Translations under genes and position numbers: made by a program
Shown: positions 7,950-16,245 of the stretch, in pieces
Layout: each line of letters starts with the position of its first letter
Position numbering within the stretch: position 1 is the stretch's first letter
The notes under the pieces: generated by a model
Told to the model about the DNA's origin: nothing
Seen by the model: only the letters and a program-made list of their open reading frames with translations
Database searches by the model: none
Assembly (NCBI GenBank): GCA_046756865.1
Contig: JBHHXE010000010.1
Location: forward strand, 1 to 27,845
Direction of reading: 5' to 3'
From: DUAG01 sp046756865
GTDB lineage: Bacteria > Nitrospirota > Nitrospiria > SBBL01 > JAADHI01
Length of the DNA: 27,845 bases

Positions 7950-8076
7950 CATCTCACCCGTATAAGGCTCCATGGCGGCGTTGCTGCGGTGCTCGAATCC
8001 TCACGTAGAAAACTACGTTGCGGTTCTGCGCTCCTCGTGCCTTGCCCTGAAACCTTATCCAGGCAAGCTGAGACCT
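7950..8076. repeat. Palindromic intergenic repeat (REP-like) between pstB and phoU
   Basis: The 176-base gap between pstB and phoU is largely an imperfect palindrome. The core is ACGTAG-AAAA-CTACGT (8003-8018). Outer pairs include TATAAGG (7961-7967) with CCTTAT (8053-8058) and ATCTCA with TGAGA (near 8069). Read on the minus strand it has the order AAGGC...GCAG...core...GAGGATTCGAGC...GCAACGCCG, a pattern I recognise from dispersed repeats in several environmental proteobacterial and Nitrospirota genomes. A related unit lies at 27760-27806. In the transcript it would form a long hairpin and could reduce phoU expression relative to pstB. Confidence 0.7.
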
Positions 8077-8116
8077 TACTAATCACGTCACGGCTAAATA
8101 AAGGAGAAAAGATAGA

Positions 8117-8788
8117 ATGCCTCGTCACCTGGAAGAAGAACTGGCCCTGCTTAAAGAAAAAATCTTGAAGATGGGGGCCTTGGTTGAATCACAGATTTCG
8201 GATTCCATCAAAGCGCTTGTGGGGCCGGATCTCAACCTTGCCCAACAGACTATTCAGAATGACCACCTTGTCAATGCCATGGATGTCGAAATTGATGAGG
8301 AATGTATCCGGATTCTGGCCCTCTACCAACCAGCCGCGCGCGACCTGCGGTTTGTGACAACGGCCATGAAAATTACCACCGATCTGGAGCGGATGAGCGA
8401 CCTTTCCGAAGATATCTGCGAGCGGGCCATTGAACTGGCCCAGGAGCCGCCATTAAAACCTTACATTGATATCCCAAGAATGGCAAAAAAAGCCCGCAAG
8501 ATGGTCCACGAAACATTGGATGCTTTTGTCAACATGGATGCAGACCTTGCCCGCAAGGTCTGCGCACGGGACGAGGTCATCGACAATATCACTGATCAGA
8601 TCTTCCGCGAGCTCCTCTCCTACATGGTCGAAGACCCGAAAACAATCAGCCGGGCCATCCGAATCAGCTTTATCGCTAAATATATCGAACGTATAGGCGA
8701 CCATGCCACCAATGTCGCGGAGATGGTCGTCTACCTGGTCGAAGGAAAGATCATTCGGCATACAAGGATAGACCCTATTGAAACCTGA
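8117..8788 (+). CDS. phoU: Phosphate signalling regulator PhoU
   Basis: The product has 223 residues, a normal PhoU length, from ATG 8117 preceded by AAGGAG. It consists of two similar three-helix halves. The paired metal-binding helices read TTDLERMSDLSEDICERA in the first half and IAKYIERIGDHATNVAEM in the second. PhoU is cytoplasmic and links PstB to the PhoR sensor kinase, silencing the Pho regulon when phosphate is plentiful. It follows pstB after a 176-base gap occupied by a palindromic repeat and may share the pst promoter. No phoR or phoB is present in the window. Confidence 0.95.
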   Translation: MPRHLEEELALLKEKILKMGALVESQISDSIKALVGPDLNLAQQTIQNDHLVNAMDVEIDEECIRILALYQPAARDLRFVTTAMKITTDLERMSDLSEDICERAIELAQEPPLKPYIDIPRMAKKARKMVHETLDAFVNMDADLARKVCARDEVIDNITDQIFRELLSYMVEDPKTISRAIRISFIAKYIERIGDHATNVAEMVVYLVEGKIIRHTRIDPIET

Positions 8789-8837
8789 CCCAAGGTGGGC
8801 TAATCTTCTTTCTTATATCGCCGGCTTTCATGCACCT

Positions 8838-8943
8838 GTAAAAAGTCGTCACTCCGGTGCCTACCGGAGTCCGAAGACATTGTTGTGGCTGCTTCAGTAT
8901 AATGGAGTCTGGCTTGCGCCGGAATGGCAGGAATAGACTTTTC
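8838..8943. repeat. MITE-like palindromic repeat downstream of phoU
   Basis: The outer ends are inverted: AAAAAGTC (8840-8847) against GACTTTT (8936-8942). Just inside the left end is a perfect hairpin, ACTCCGGT-GCCT-ACCGGAGT (8851-8870); inside the right end is the related CTGGCTTGCGCCGGAATG. The motif GGCTTGCGCCGGAATG is very widespread as a dispersed intergenic repeat in environmental genomes. At about 106 bases, with no coding content, it resembles a miniature inverted-repeat element. In place it may also act as a terminator-like structure for the pst-phoU transcript. No target-site duplication could be established. Confidence 0.65.
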
Positions 8944-9010
8944 TAAAACGCAATCCGAAAAGGTCAAGGATTAGGTTCACACTTCGTGTTCAGACGCCTT
9001 ATGAAACCTT

Positions 9011-10576
9011 CTATTTCACACCCCGGGATTTCAGCTCCGCCTCAAGATTGAAGAGCGCGGCCCTGCCGGTGTTTCCCTCAAAGATGTTGGCGATTGAATC
9101 ATCAGCGTAGGTGGCCCTGTCTGATTTTTGCATGGGGTCTCGCCGTGAACTTTTTTTATCCTCCCAGGCCTTCAGACAGGCCTTTGTGATGATCTTGCCG
9201 AGCGGCGGCGGGTTGTAGAGGACTTTCTTGATCGACAGGGGGTTCATTGAGAGCGGATTGAAATTTTGGGGAAGATAGCCTTCCCTAATAAGGCGCTCCG
9301 TCAAGCCTGTATTCGGCTGTATGCCGAGAAAAAAGAGGGCGGGATAGACCTGTGCCTCTCCCATGATTGCGATAATTTTCTTGTAGGATTCTATGCTCTC
9401 CAGGAGGGTCTCTTCAGTATCCCCCGGAGAATTGAGAGAATAGTTCAAAATAATTCTCCCTTTATAACCGGCCTCCTTTAAATACCGGCAGCCTTCATAG
9501 AGTTTTTCCAGACGAAAGCCCATTTTCATCCCATCCAGAACCGCTTGCGAGCCGGAAGTAATCGCAATCTCGGTATCGCCCAGGCCCGATTGAACCATCA
9601 GGCGGGCCAGATCCTCTGTAATCAGACTGGTCCGGATGTAGCCTCCCCACTCGATCTTCATGCCGCTCGCGATAATGCGCTCCAGGGTCTCGGCGCAATG
9701 CGGATAATATTTTGATCCGGGTACCCACTGCGCATCGGCAAACCAAAAGCGGCGGCTCCCCCAGCGGTCATAAAAGGCCTTCATCTCAGCAACAATATTT
9801 TCCGCGGGACGGGTATACACCCGCTTTCCTTCAATATAAGGGTAGAGACAGAACTGACAGTCGTAAGGACATCCACGCTTGGTCTGAATGCCGATGATTT
9901 CTCCAGTGTAGGCCTCGTACTGGGGGAAAATAGATTCGATATAGGCAGGGTCCTGCACAGTATCATCCAAAAGAACAGGAGTCCTTTGCTTCCCTGTAAA
10001 GATCTGATCGCCCTTGCGGAATATACAACGATCCTCCATAACAGGAAGATCTTCATAGACATGCACTAAGGCATCTTCCCCCTCTCCGATGATCCCGATG
10101 ATCCCCTCGGGAAGGCGCTGGATAATCTCCTTTGAAAAAACCGAGAAGCCTCCCCCGCCTACAACCATCTGGATCTTTGGGAAATATTTTCGGATAAGTT
10201 TGAAATAAGAAAAATGTTCTCCGAGATTTCCATAGTAGAGCCAAAGGGATCGAAGCCCTTCAATAGCTGCAATGACTTTCTTGACGGGGTTAAAGGAGTA
10301 GTAGAAATCGAAAGCAAATTTCAGGGCGCCGTCGCCTTCATGCGGAGCAAAGACTTGTATATCGCGCCAGGAGAAGGCAATCAGGTCCGGCTGAAACGAT
10401 GCAACCAGGTCACGAAGAGCAGACTTTCTCTCAGCGCGAGGAATCAGTGAAAGGTCCAGGATTTTTTGAGGGGCCTCCGGATGCCGCTGATGGAGAAAAT
10501 GTGCGAGGTAGGTCAAGCCCAGGGGGTAAACCTTTTTGCAGGGTAGAAAAACGTAAAGGACCGCCTTTGGCCGCAT
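9011..10576 (-). CDS. Orphan B12-binding-domain radical SAM protein
   Basis: The product has 521 residues from ATG 10576, with GGAGG 5 bases upstream. The N-terminal ~200 residues form a Rossmann-type B12-binding domain (VVGGGGFSVF, then GIIGEGEDALVHVYEDLP); the DxHxxG motif that gives a lower-axial His is not visible, suggesting His-off cobalamin binding. The radical SAM domain has the [4Fe-4S] ligands Cys236, Cys240 and Cys243 (RGCPYDCQFCLYPY) and continues to about residue 450, with WGGYIRTSLI and ITSGSQAVLDGMKMG. A poorly conserved tail follows. Such enzymes methylate or rearrange unactivated carbon or phosphorus centres. Substrate and pathway are unknown. The gene stands alone, divergent from the peroxiredoxin gene, with no tailoring partners nearby. 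Confidence 0.85.
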   Translation of the reverse strand: MRPKAVLYVFLPCKKVYPLGLTYLAHFLHQRHPEAPQKILDLSLIPRAERKSALRDLVASFQPDLIAFSWRDIQVFAPHEGDGALKFAFDFYYSFNPVKKVIAAIEGLRSLWLYYGNLGEHFSYFKLIRKYFPKIQMVVGGGGFSVFSKEIIQRLPEGIIGIIGEGEDALVHVYEDLPVMEDRCIFRKGDQIFTGKQRTPVLLDDTVQDPAYIESIFPQYEAYTGEIIGIQTKRGCPYDCQFCLYPYIEGKRVYTRPAENIVAEMKAFYDRWGSRRFWFADAQWVPGSKYYPHCAETLERIIASGMKIEWGGYIRTSLITEDLARLMVQSGLGDTEIAITSGSQAVLDGMKMGFRLEKLYEGCRYLKEAGYKGRIILNYSLNSPGDTEETLLESIESYKKIIAIMGEAQVYPALFFLGIQPNTGLTERLIREGYLPQNFNPLSMNPLSIKKVLYNPPPLGKIITKACLKAWEDKKSSRRDPMQKSDRATYADDSIANIFEGNTGRAALFNLEAELKSRGVK

Positions 10577-10665
10577 GCCACCTCCAATCGGTACACGGTA
10601 TCACGGTTCTCTGAGCCCACGCAAGTTTAGATCTCCTCCAAAGACCTTTGGCCCCTCAATTATAT

Positions 10666-10695
10666 TTGACGACATGAAAATAAACATTGTAAGAT
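10666..10695 (+). promoter_or_regulatory. Sigma-70-type promoter of the peroxiredoxin gene
   Basis: A TTGACG -35 (10666-10671) and a TAAGAT -10 (10690-10695) are separated by 18 bases. The predicted start near 10702 leaves a leader of about 80 bases before the peroxiredoxin ATG. Confidence 0.55.
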
Positions 10696-10753
10696 AACAC
10701 TCCAGTTTTGATGAGCCAGCCAGCCTCAACAGTCACACAAATCAATATTCAAT

Positions 10754-10767
10754 TTGATCCAGATCAT
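10754..10767 (+). promoter_or_regulatory. Possible FNR/CRP-type operator overlapping the peroxiredoxin leader
   Basis: TTGAT-CCAG-ATCAT differs at one position from the FNR consensus TTGAT-N4-ATCAA. It lies downstream of the predicted promoter and ends 2-3 bases before the ribosome site (AAGGAGG), where binding would block elongation. A chance match is quite possible. Confidence 0.3.
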
Positions 10768-10784
10768 AAGGAGGAATAAAAAAG

Positions 10785-11366
10785 ATGGTACTCGTAAACA
10801 GACAAGCTCCGGATTTCACTGCAAAGGCCGTTAAGGGAAGCGAAGTGATTGATGATTTTAAGCTCTCTTCCCTGAGGGGGAAATATGTCGTGCTGTTCTT
10901 CTACCCGCTCGACTTTACATTTGTCTGCCCGACCGAACTGCACGCATTTCAGGAAAAACTTGAGGACTTTAAAAAGAAAAATGTCGAGGTAATCGGTGTC
11001 TCAACCGACTCCTGGTTCTCACATCTTGCCTGGCTGAGGACTCCCAGGAATGAGGGCGGGATCGAAGGCGTTTCCTACCCGCTGATCTCTGATTTCAACA
11101 AAACAATCTCCCGCGACTATGATGTATTGTTTGATGGTTTGGGAGCCGCTTACCGTGGCCTCTTCCTGATCGACAAGGAAGGGATTGTCCAGCATCAGGT
11201 CATCAACAACCTGCCGCTCGGACGGAGCATTGATGAAGCCCTCCGTATGGTTGATGCATTGCAGTTCACCGAGAAACATGGTGAAGTCTGCCCTGCCAAC
11301 TGGAAAGAAGGTGACAAATCCATGAAGCCGACCGATGCCGGGCTGAAAGAATATTTCGCTTCATAA
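10785..11366 (+). CDS. 2-Cys peroxiredoxin (AhpC/Prx1 class)
   Basis: The product has 193 residues from ATG 10785, behind a strong AAGGAGG site. The peroxidatic cysteine is Cys48 in DFTFVCPTE; the resolving cysteine is Cys169 in GEVCPANW near the C-terminus, so this is a typical dimeric 2-Cys enzyme. The supporting active-site motif (WLRTPRNEGG) is present. It reduces hydrogen peroxide, organic peroxides and possibly peroxynitrite in the cytoplasm using thioredoxin or AhpF-like reductants. No ahpF is adjacent. The gene has its own promoter and terminator and is monocistronic. The GG segment is WLRTPRNEGGIEG, and the C-terminal YF-like tail is shortened to EYFAS. Confidence 0.95.
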   Translation: MVLVNRQAPDFTAKAVKGSEVIDDFKLSSLRGKYVVLFFYPLDFTFVCPTELHAFQEKLEDFKKKNVEVIGVSTDSWFSHLAWLRTPRNEGGIEGVSYPLISDFNKTISRDYDVLFDGLGAAYRGLFLIDKEGIVQHQVINNLPLGRSIDEALRMVDALQFTEKHGEVCPANWKEGDKSMKPTDAGLKEYFAS

Positions 11367-11400
11367 GGCAGGTTTAAGCACGTTCATCAGCAAATCTTCA

Positions 11401-11436
11401 AAAAAAGGGGCAGCCCTGAAAGGCTGCCCCTTTTTT
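11401..11436. terminator. Bidirectional terminator between the peroxiredoxin gene and trpS
   Basis: A perfect 15-bp stem pairs AAAAAAGGGGCAGCC (11401-11415) with its complement (11422-11436) around the loop CTGAAA. T runs follow the stem in both directions, so it ends both convergent genes. Confidence 0.95.
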
Positions 11437-11445
11437 TGAGAATGT

Positions 11446-12459
11446 TTACGGAGAAGAAAAGGGATAGTCAACCTGCATCGCCGCACGCACCCGACGCATC
11501 GTTTCTCTGGCAACTGTTCTCGCCCGGTGGGTTCCTTTGATCAGTATCTCATCGATCTTCTTATCATCCTCTTCATACCTGGAACGCCGTTCACGAATCG
11601 GCGAAAGAAACCGGTTCAGGGCTTCGGCAAGTAAGCGCTTAACTTCAACATCGCCAACCGTCCCTTTTTCGTAACGAACTTTTAGGGCTGCCACCGCATC
11701 CTTGTCCGGGTTAAAGGCGTCGTGATAGGTGAAAACCGGGTTCCCCTCCACATGTCCCGGATCTGTGGCACGGAGACGTGTCGGATCGGTATACATACGC
11801 ATGACCTTTTTCTCAACTGTCTTTGCACCGTCAGAAAGATAGATCGCGTTGCCGAGGCTCTTGCCCATCTTTGCCTGACCGTCGGTACCGGGGAGGCGTG
11901 CAACTTCACCAACCAGGGCCTCCGGCTCGACAATGGTCTTCTTATAAAGCGTGTTGAACTTCCGAGTAATCTCGACGGTTTGCTCTATCATCGGGAGCTG
12001 GTCTTTCCCCACCGGGACAAGATCCGCCTGAAAGGTGGTGATATCGGCCGCCTGATGAACCGGGTAGACCAGAAATCCTGCGGGCAGGTTCTGCTCGAAG
12101 CCCTTCTGTTTCATCTCATCCTTTACCGTCGGATTTCTCTGCAGCCGGGCGACCGTCACAAGGTTAAGGTAGTAAAGCGCCAACTCGGCAATCTCCGGTA
12201 CCATCGACTGAACGAGAATTGTGCTCTTTTCAGGATTGATCCCGACAGCCAGGTAATCGCGAACAACCTCCCGGATATTTTGAAGCAAAATTTCAGGTTG
12301 TTCAAAATGGTCGGTTAATGCCTGAACATCCGCAATGAGGATGAAGGTTTCATATTCCTCCTGAAGTTTCACCCGATTGACCAGTGACCCGACATAGTGC
12401 CCGAGGTGAAGCCGCCCCGTCGGCCGGTCACCCGTGAGAATTCTCTTTCTTCTTTTCAT
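11446..12459 (-). CDS. trpS: Tryptophan--tRNA ligase
   Basis: This 337-residue class I aminoacyl-tRNA synthetase charges tRNA-Trp. The HIGH signature is HLGH (18-21) after LTGDRPTGRL; the KMSKS signature reads KMGKS (197-201) within GTDGQAKMGKSLGNAI. IADVQALTD and the C-terminal helical anticodon-binding region are in place. The Gly in KMGKS occurs in a subset of TrpRS enzymes and need not reduce activity. ATG 12459 lies about 50 bases downstream of a predicted promoter start. The gene is transcribed alone on the minus strand. Confidence 0.96.
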   Translation of the reverse strand: MKRRKRILTGDRPTGRLHLGHYVGSLVNRVKLQEEYETFILIADVQALTDHFEQPEILLQNIREVVRDYLAVGINPEKSTILVQSMVPEIAELALYYLNLVTVARLQRNPTVKDEMKQKGFEQNLPAGFLVYPVHQAADITTFQADLVPVGKDQLPMIEQTVEITRKFNTLYKKTIVEPEALVGEVARLPGTDGQAKMGKSLGNAIYLSDGAKTVEKKVMRMYTDPTRLRATDPGHVEGNPVFTYHDAFNPDKDAVAALKVRYEKGTVGDVEVKRLLAEALNRFLSPIRERRSRYEEDDKKIDEILIKGTHRARTVARETMRRVRAAMQVDYPFSSP

Positions 12460-12515
12460 CGCAGGAAGTTTTCTCCAGAAGAGAGGTTAGAAAGATCTGT
12501 TGTTGATCGGATTTC

Positions 12516-12544
12516 ATTATGAAGCCTGATGGATAGCCTGTCAA
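12516..12544 (-). promoter_or_regulatory. Sigma-70 promoter of trpS
   Basis: On the minus strand TTGACA (12544-12539) and CATAAT (12521-12516) are 17 bases apart, a near-consensus pair. The predicted start is about 50 bases before the trpS ATG. Confidence 0.75.
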
Positions 12545-12589
12545 GATCGATCACATGCGCACATTATCGTCGTAATCACCTCTCTTTTT

Positions 12590-14404
12590 ATGTATAATGA
12601 GGGGTTTTTTGTATCCCTATCTCTCGGGCTACCAATGGATGTACGTGTAAAAAATGCATTCTTGCGGATGGGAAGATCCGGGAAGGCTCTTTTTGACCTA
12701 CTGACTTTCTCCCAGGAGAGGACCCTGTCCATCCTGGTGGTTGTTGTGGGCCTGACCGCAGGAATCAGCGCCTATATCTTCAAGCGGCTCATCGACGGCG
12801 TCCATCACCTTTGCTGCGGATCAGAACTTTCCTCTCTTATTTTTTCAGGGAACTGGTATCGCGTGTTTTTACCGGCGATTGGAGGCTTGCTAACGGGTCT
12901 CGTCATTTATAATTTTGCCCTGGATGCCGGAGGACACGGCATTTCCCGGGTTATCTACGCCTTGAAACGCCTTGGCGGCCGCATACGGCCCCGGGTGGCT
13001 GTCGCGAAATCCATCACAAGCGCGTTCACCATTGGAACAGGCGGCTCGGCGGGCCCCGAAGGTCCGATCATCCAGATCGGTGCATCTGTTGGCTCAACGT
13101 TTGGGCAATGGTTTCATCTTCCAACACATTACATGAAAACCCTGGTCGCGGCCGGTGCGGCCGGAGGTTTTTCCGCGGTCTTTAATGCGCCCATTGCCGC
13201 GGTTATTTTTTCGATGGAAATATTGCTAGGGGACTTTTCCTCCCAAGCCTTCTCCATGGTCGTCATCTCATCGGTCATTGCTTCCGTCACCTCCCATATC
13301 CTCTTAGGCGATGAGATTTTCCTGCCGACACCCGCCTTCGGAATTGAGCATCAGGGGGAGTTGGGCCTTTATTTTTTTCTGGGCATTCTTTCAGTGCCCC
13401 TGGCCAGGCTGTTTATTCATGCCCAGTTTTTCACAGAAGGGCTCTTCAAACGCTTCAAACAAATTCCAAAACCTATACGGCCCATGATCGGCGGCCTCAT
13501 GGTCGGCAGTTTCGGTCTTTTTGTTCCAATGATTCTGGGTTCGGGACATCATGAAATTATGTCCGTTGTCTCAACGGGAGACGACTCCGTCCGTTGGACC
13601 TTTTCCTTCCTCCTGCTGCTCGCTTTTGGAAAGATGGTCTCTACATCCGTCACTCTGGGCTCAGGCGGCTCAGGCGGGACACTGACTCCCTGTCTTTTCA
13701 TCGGAGCGACAATGGGAACGCTCTTTGGAAATCTTGCACGCATCGTTTTCCCCAACATCGCTTCTTCGGGAGCCTACGCCCTTGTTGGTATGGGCACTTT
13801 CTTTGCCGCCGTTGTCCATGCCCCGTTTACTGCAATCATCATGATGTTTGAGATCACCCATGATTACCGTATCGTGGTTCCTTTAATGTTCTCAGTGACC
13901 ATCGCCATGCTGATGTCCCGTCAGATCGGGGCTATCGGCATGGACGCCATGGTTCTCCTGAAAAAAGGAGTCCGCCCAGAGAGCGGGGCAACCCATGATC
14001 CGCTCAAAGATGTGACCGCCGGAGAAGTGATGGCAAGAGATGTTGACACCGTTCATGAAAACATGACAATGGAAAAATTATCCCAATTCATGGAACACAG
14101 CCCGCATACCGGTTTTCCAGTGCTCAATGCGGAGGGAGCGCTCTCCGGAATGATCATCTACGCGGATGTCCATCATGCAATCGACGATGGTCTCGACCCC
14201 AGGGAGATCCCCGTCAGACAGATCATGCAGAAGCTCATTCCCACCGCGTTCACCGAGGAAGATCTGGGAACTGTGGTCAGGCGAATGCAGGAGTTCGATG
14301 TAGACCGGATCGCTATTGTCGACCCGGACAATACAAAACGGCTCATCGGACTCATTACACGGACCAACATCATCTCGGCATATCAACCAACCATGAAGCA
14401 TTGA
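12590..14404 (+). CDS. ClC-family chloride channel/transporter with C-terminal CBS pair
   Basis: The product has 604 residues. The membrane part (about 45-450) carries the three anion-pathway motifs: GHGIS (115-119), GPEGP (155-159, gating Glu157) and GSGGSGGTLTP (357-367). Two CBS domains follow (about 477-530 and 541-598), which usually bind adenine nucleotides and modulate gating. At the position of the internal proton glutamate of CLC-ec1 (E203), the segment FSMEILLGDF appears to have Ile211, so proton coupling may be absent or altered; this rests on eye alignment. Start choice is uncertain. ATG 12590 has no ribosome site and overlaps a TATAAT (12593-12598); if that is the -10, translation would begin at ATG 12635. 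ktrB follows after 15 bases, suggesting K+/Cl- co-regulation. Confidence 0.92.
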   Translation: MYNEGFFVSLSLGLPMDVRVKNAFLRMGRSGKALFDLLTFSQERTLSILVVVVGLTAGISAYIFKRLIDGVHHLCCGSELSSLIFSGNWYRVFLPAIGGLLTGLVIYNFALDAGGHGISRVIYALKRLGGRIRPRVAVAKSITSAFTIGTGGSAGPEGPIIQIGASVGSTFGQWFHLPTHYMKTLVAAGAAGGFSAVFNAPIAAVIFSMEILLGDFSSQAFSMVVISSVIASVTSHILLGDEIFLPTPAFGIEHQGELGLYFFLGILSVPLARLFIHAQFFTEGLFKRFKQIPKPIRPMIGGLMVGSFGLFVPMILGSGHHEIMSVVSTGDDSVRWTFSFLLLLAFGKMVSTSVTLGSGGSGGTLTPCLFIGATMGTLFGNLARIVFPNIASSGAYALVGMGTFFAAVVHAPFTAIIMMFEITHDYRIVVPLMFSVTIAMLMSRQIGAIGMDAMVLLKKGVRPESGATHDPLKDVTAGEVMARDVDTVHENMTMEKLSQFMEHSPHTGFPVLNAEGALSGMIIYADVHHAIDDGLDPREIPVRQIMQKLIPTAFTEEDLGTVVRRMQEFDVDRIAIVDPDNTKRLIGLITRTNIISAYQPTMKH

Positions 14405-14419
14405 GGCCTTAGATTAAAA

Positions 14420-16189
14420 TTGAAAACGCCGCTTCCACCTTTCAAGCCCGATTTTTTTGAGAAAATTATCTCGCCTTTACTGACCTTCATGAGAGGGGTC
14501 CGCATCTTTTCCCTTTCCGGTATCCTGCTCGTTTCCTTTCTACTAGACTTTTCCCAGTGGTTTCCCTTACCCTGCAAGCTGATTGCGATCCTCCTTCAGG
14601 GTGGCGTTGTGATCAAGCTCATCTTCGAGGAGCGCTACCTCTTCTTTCGTTTCAGGCGGCTGACCTGGCAAAAAAGACTCCTTCCCATTGCCCTTTTTGG
14701 GATTGGCCTTCTTTTCTACGCTGAAAAAGGCCTTATCTTCATTGAGATGTTTACCCAGCCGGCCGGATCGCTGACACAAACCTATCGCCTTTACAGCATT
14801 ATCTTTTTATCCTCGGCATTCGCAATCTATGCCTTACGCATCAACATGATTATCCGGTTTTTAAGCCATCTCAGTCTTCGGCCCGCCCAAACCCTGGCCC
14901 TCGGCTTTCTCGTGATTATTCTTCTTGGCACGCTCCTTCTCTCCTTGCCGCAAATGGTAACCGACCCTTCTCAGATTTCATTGATCGATGCCCTGTTTAC
15001 CTCCACGTCCGCAACCACCGTCACCGGCCTTACCCTCTTTCCTATCTCTGAACATTATCAAACCACGGGTCTGTGGGTCATTCTCGCCCTGATTCAACTG
15101 GGAGGCTTGGGGATCATGACCTTTGGCGTTCTTTTTTCTCTGATTTCTAATCAGCGGATGGGCCTGGATGCGGAGATCGCGCTTCAGGGGGCGCTCGACG
15201 CCGAGTCGGTCGGAAACGTCCGAAAAGAAATCATGCAGATTTTTTTGATCACCCTGACCATCGAATCCATTGGCGCGCTCCTTTTATGGGTCTTCTTCAC
15301 ACGGGGTGGCGCTGATCCCTTCTTTACTGCAATTTTCCATGCGATTTCAGCCTTTTGCAATGCCGGATTTTCACTCTTTCCAAAAAACCTGGAAGGACAT
15401 ATGGCGCATATTCCGATAAATTTCATTATTGCCTTCCTGATCCTCCTGGGCGGTGTCGGCTTTCCGGTATTGAACAACCTGGTCAGGTATCCCCTTTTCA
15501 GAAAATCGCGGACAAACTGGCGCCTGACCTTTCACTCAAAGATGGTCCTTTCCATCTCTGCGGCCCTCCTTCTGGTTGGCACCTTTGGATTCTACTTTCT
15601 TGAATACAGCGGGACGCTCTCTTCACTCTCCTGGTATGAAAAATGGCTTGCCGCTGCCTTTCAGTCGGTCACGGCCCGCACTGCCGGCTTCAATACGCTG
15701 GACACATCCCAGTTTCGAGACGCGACGCTGTTGCTGATGATTATTCTGATGTGGATCGGTGGTTCACCGGCGTCTACGGCAGGTGGAATCAAAACCACTA
15801 CATTCGGCGTCATGCTGGCAACACTCAGGGCCATGCTTCGAAACCGGGATGAAGTGAGTCTTTTTAAGCGGAGCGTCTCTCCCCGTGTGGTTCAGAAATC
15901 CCTCTCTATCGCTTTTGTCTCATCCGGTATCGTCGCCATCCTTCTTTTATTCCTTCTCTCAACCGAGCAGGAAAGTTTCAAGTCACTTATGTTTGAAACG
16001 GTTTCGGCCTATAACACGGTGGGCCTTTCTGTTGGCGCGACATCCCGGCTTTCACCCATCGGGAAACTCATTATCATCATCACAATGTTTTTAGGGCGTA
16101 TTGGCCCCCTGACCCTCGCGTTCATTCTCGCCGAACGCACAAGCAAAGGTAAATATAATTTCCCACAAGAGCGCGTGATCGTAGGTTGA
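14420..16189 (+). CDS. ktrB: Potassium uptake channel subunit KtrB/TrkH family
   Basis: The product has 589 residues. Extra hydrophobic segments occupy about 1-150, before the conserved Trk/Ktr core. The four pore-loop filters are visible, each with the key Gly: TTVTGLTLF, SAFCNAGFSLF, TARTAGFNTL and YNTVGLSVG. IGGSPASTAGGIKTTTF, the intramembrane gate region, follows the third loop. It forms the K+-conducting membrane subunit gated by the cytoplasmic KtrA ring encoded next. The start is TTG 14420, with only GAGG at 14403-14406; an ATG near codon 24 has no ribosome site. The N-terminal extension is longer than in the Bacillus KtrB I know and could contribute an additional domain. Confidence 0.92.
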   Translation: MKTPLPPFKPDFFEKIISPLLTFMRGVRIFSLSGILLVSFLLDFSQWFPLPCKLIAILLQGGVVIKLIFEERYLFFRFRRLTWQKRLLPIALFGIGLLFYAEKGLIFIEMFTQPAGSLTQTYRLYSIIFLSSAFAIYALRINMIIRFLSHLSLRPAQTLALGFLVIILLGTLLLSLPQMVTDPSQISLIDALFTSTSATTVTGLTLFPISEHYQTTGLWVILALIQLGGLGIMTFGVLFSLISNQRMGLDAEIALQGALDAESVGNVRKEIMQIFLITLTIESIGALLLWVFFTRGGADPFFTAIFHAISAFCNAGFSLFPKNLEGHMAHIPINFIIAFLILLGGVGFPVLNNLVRYPLFRKSRTNWRLTFHSKMVLSISAALLLVGTFGFYFLEYSGTLSSLSWYEKWLAAAFQSVTARTAGFNTLDTSQFRDATLLLMIILMWIGGSPASTAGGIKTTTFGVMLATLRAMLRNRDEVSLFKRSVSPRVVQKSLSIAFVSSGIVAILLLFLLSTEQESFKSLMFETVSAYNTVGLSVGATSRLSPIGKLIIIITMFLGRIGPLTLAFILAERTSKGKYNFPQERVIVG

Positions 16190-16195
16190 AAAAAG

Positions 16196-16245
16196 GACAG
16201 AGAATATGCCCGTTTACCATGTTCATCGCTATTCAATTCTCTGTC
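16196..16245 (+). promoter_or_regulatory. Inverted repeat in the ktrB-ktrA spacer
   Basis: GACAGAGAAT (16196-16205) and its exact complement ATTCTCTGTC (16236-16245) enclose 30 bases. In RNA this 10-bp stem would abut the start codon of the small leader frame at 16206. No T run follows, so it is not an intrinsic terminator. It could act as a translational or processing element. Confidence 0.5.

Noticed and set aside
7350..7973. Long minus-strand frame of 207 codons
   Set aside because: It is the reverse-strand shadow of pstB, whose ABC motifs are complete.
11722..12318. Plus-strand frame of 198 codons
   Set aside because: Shadow of trpS.
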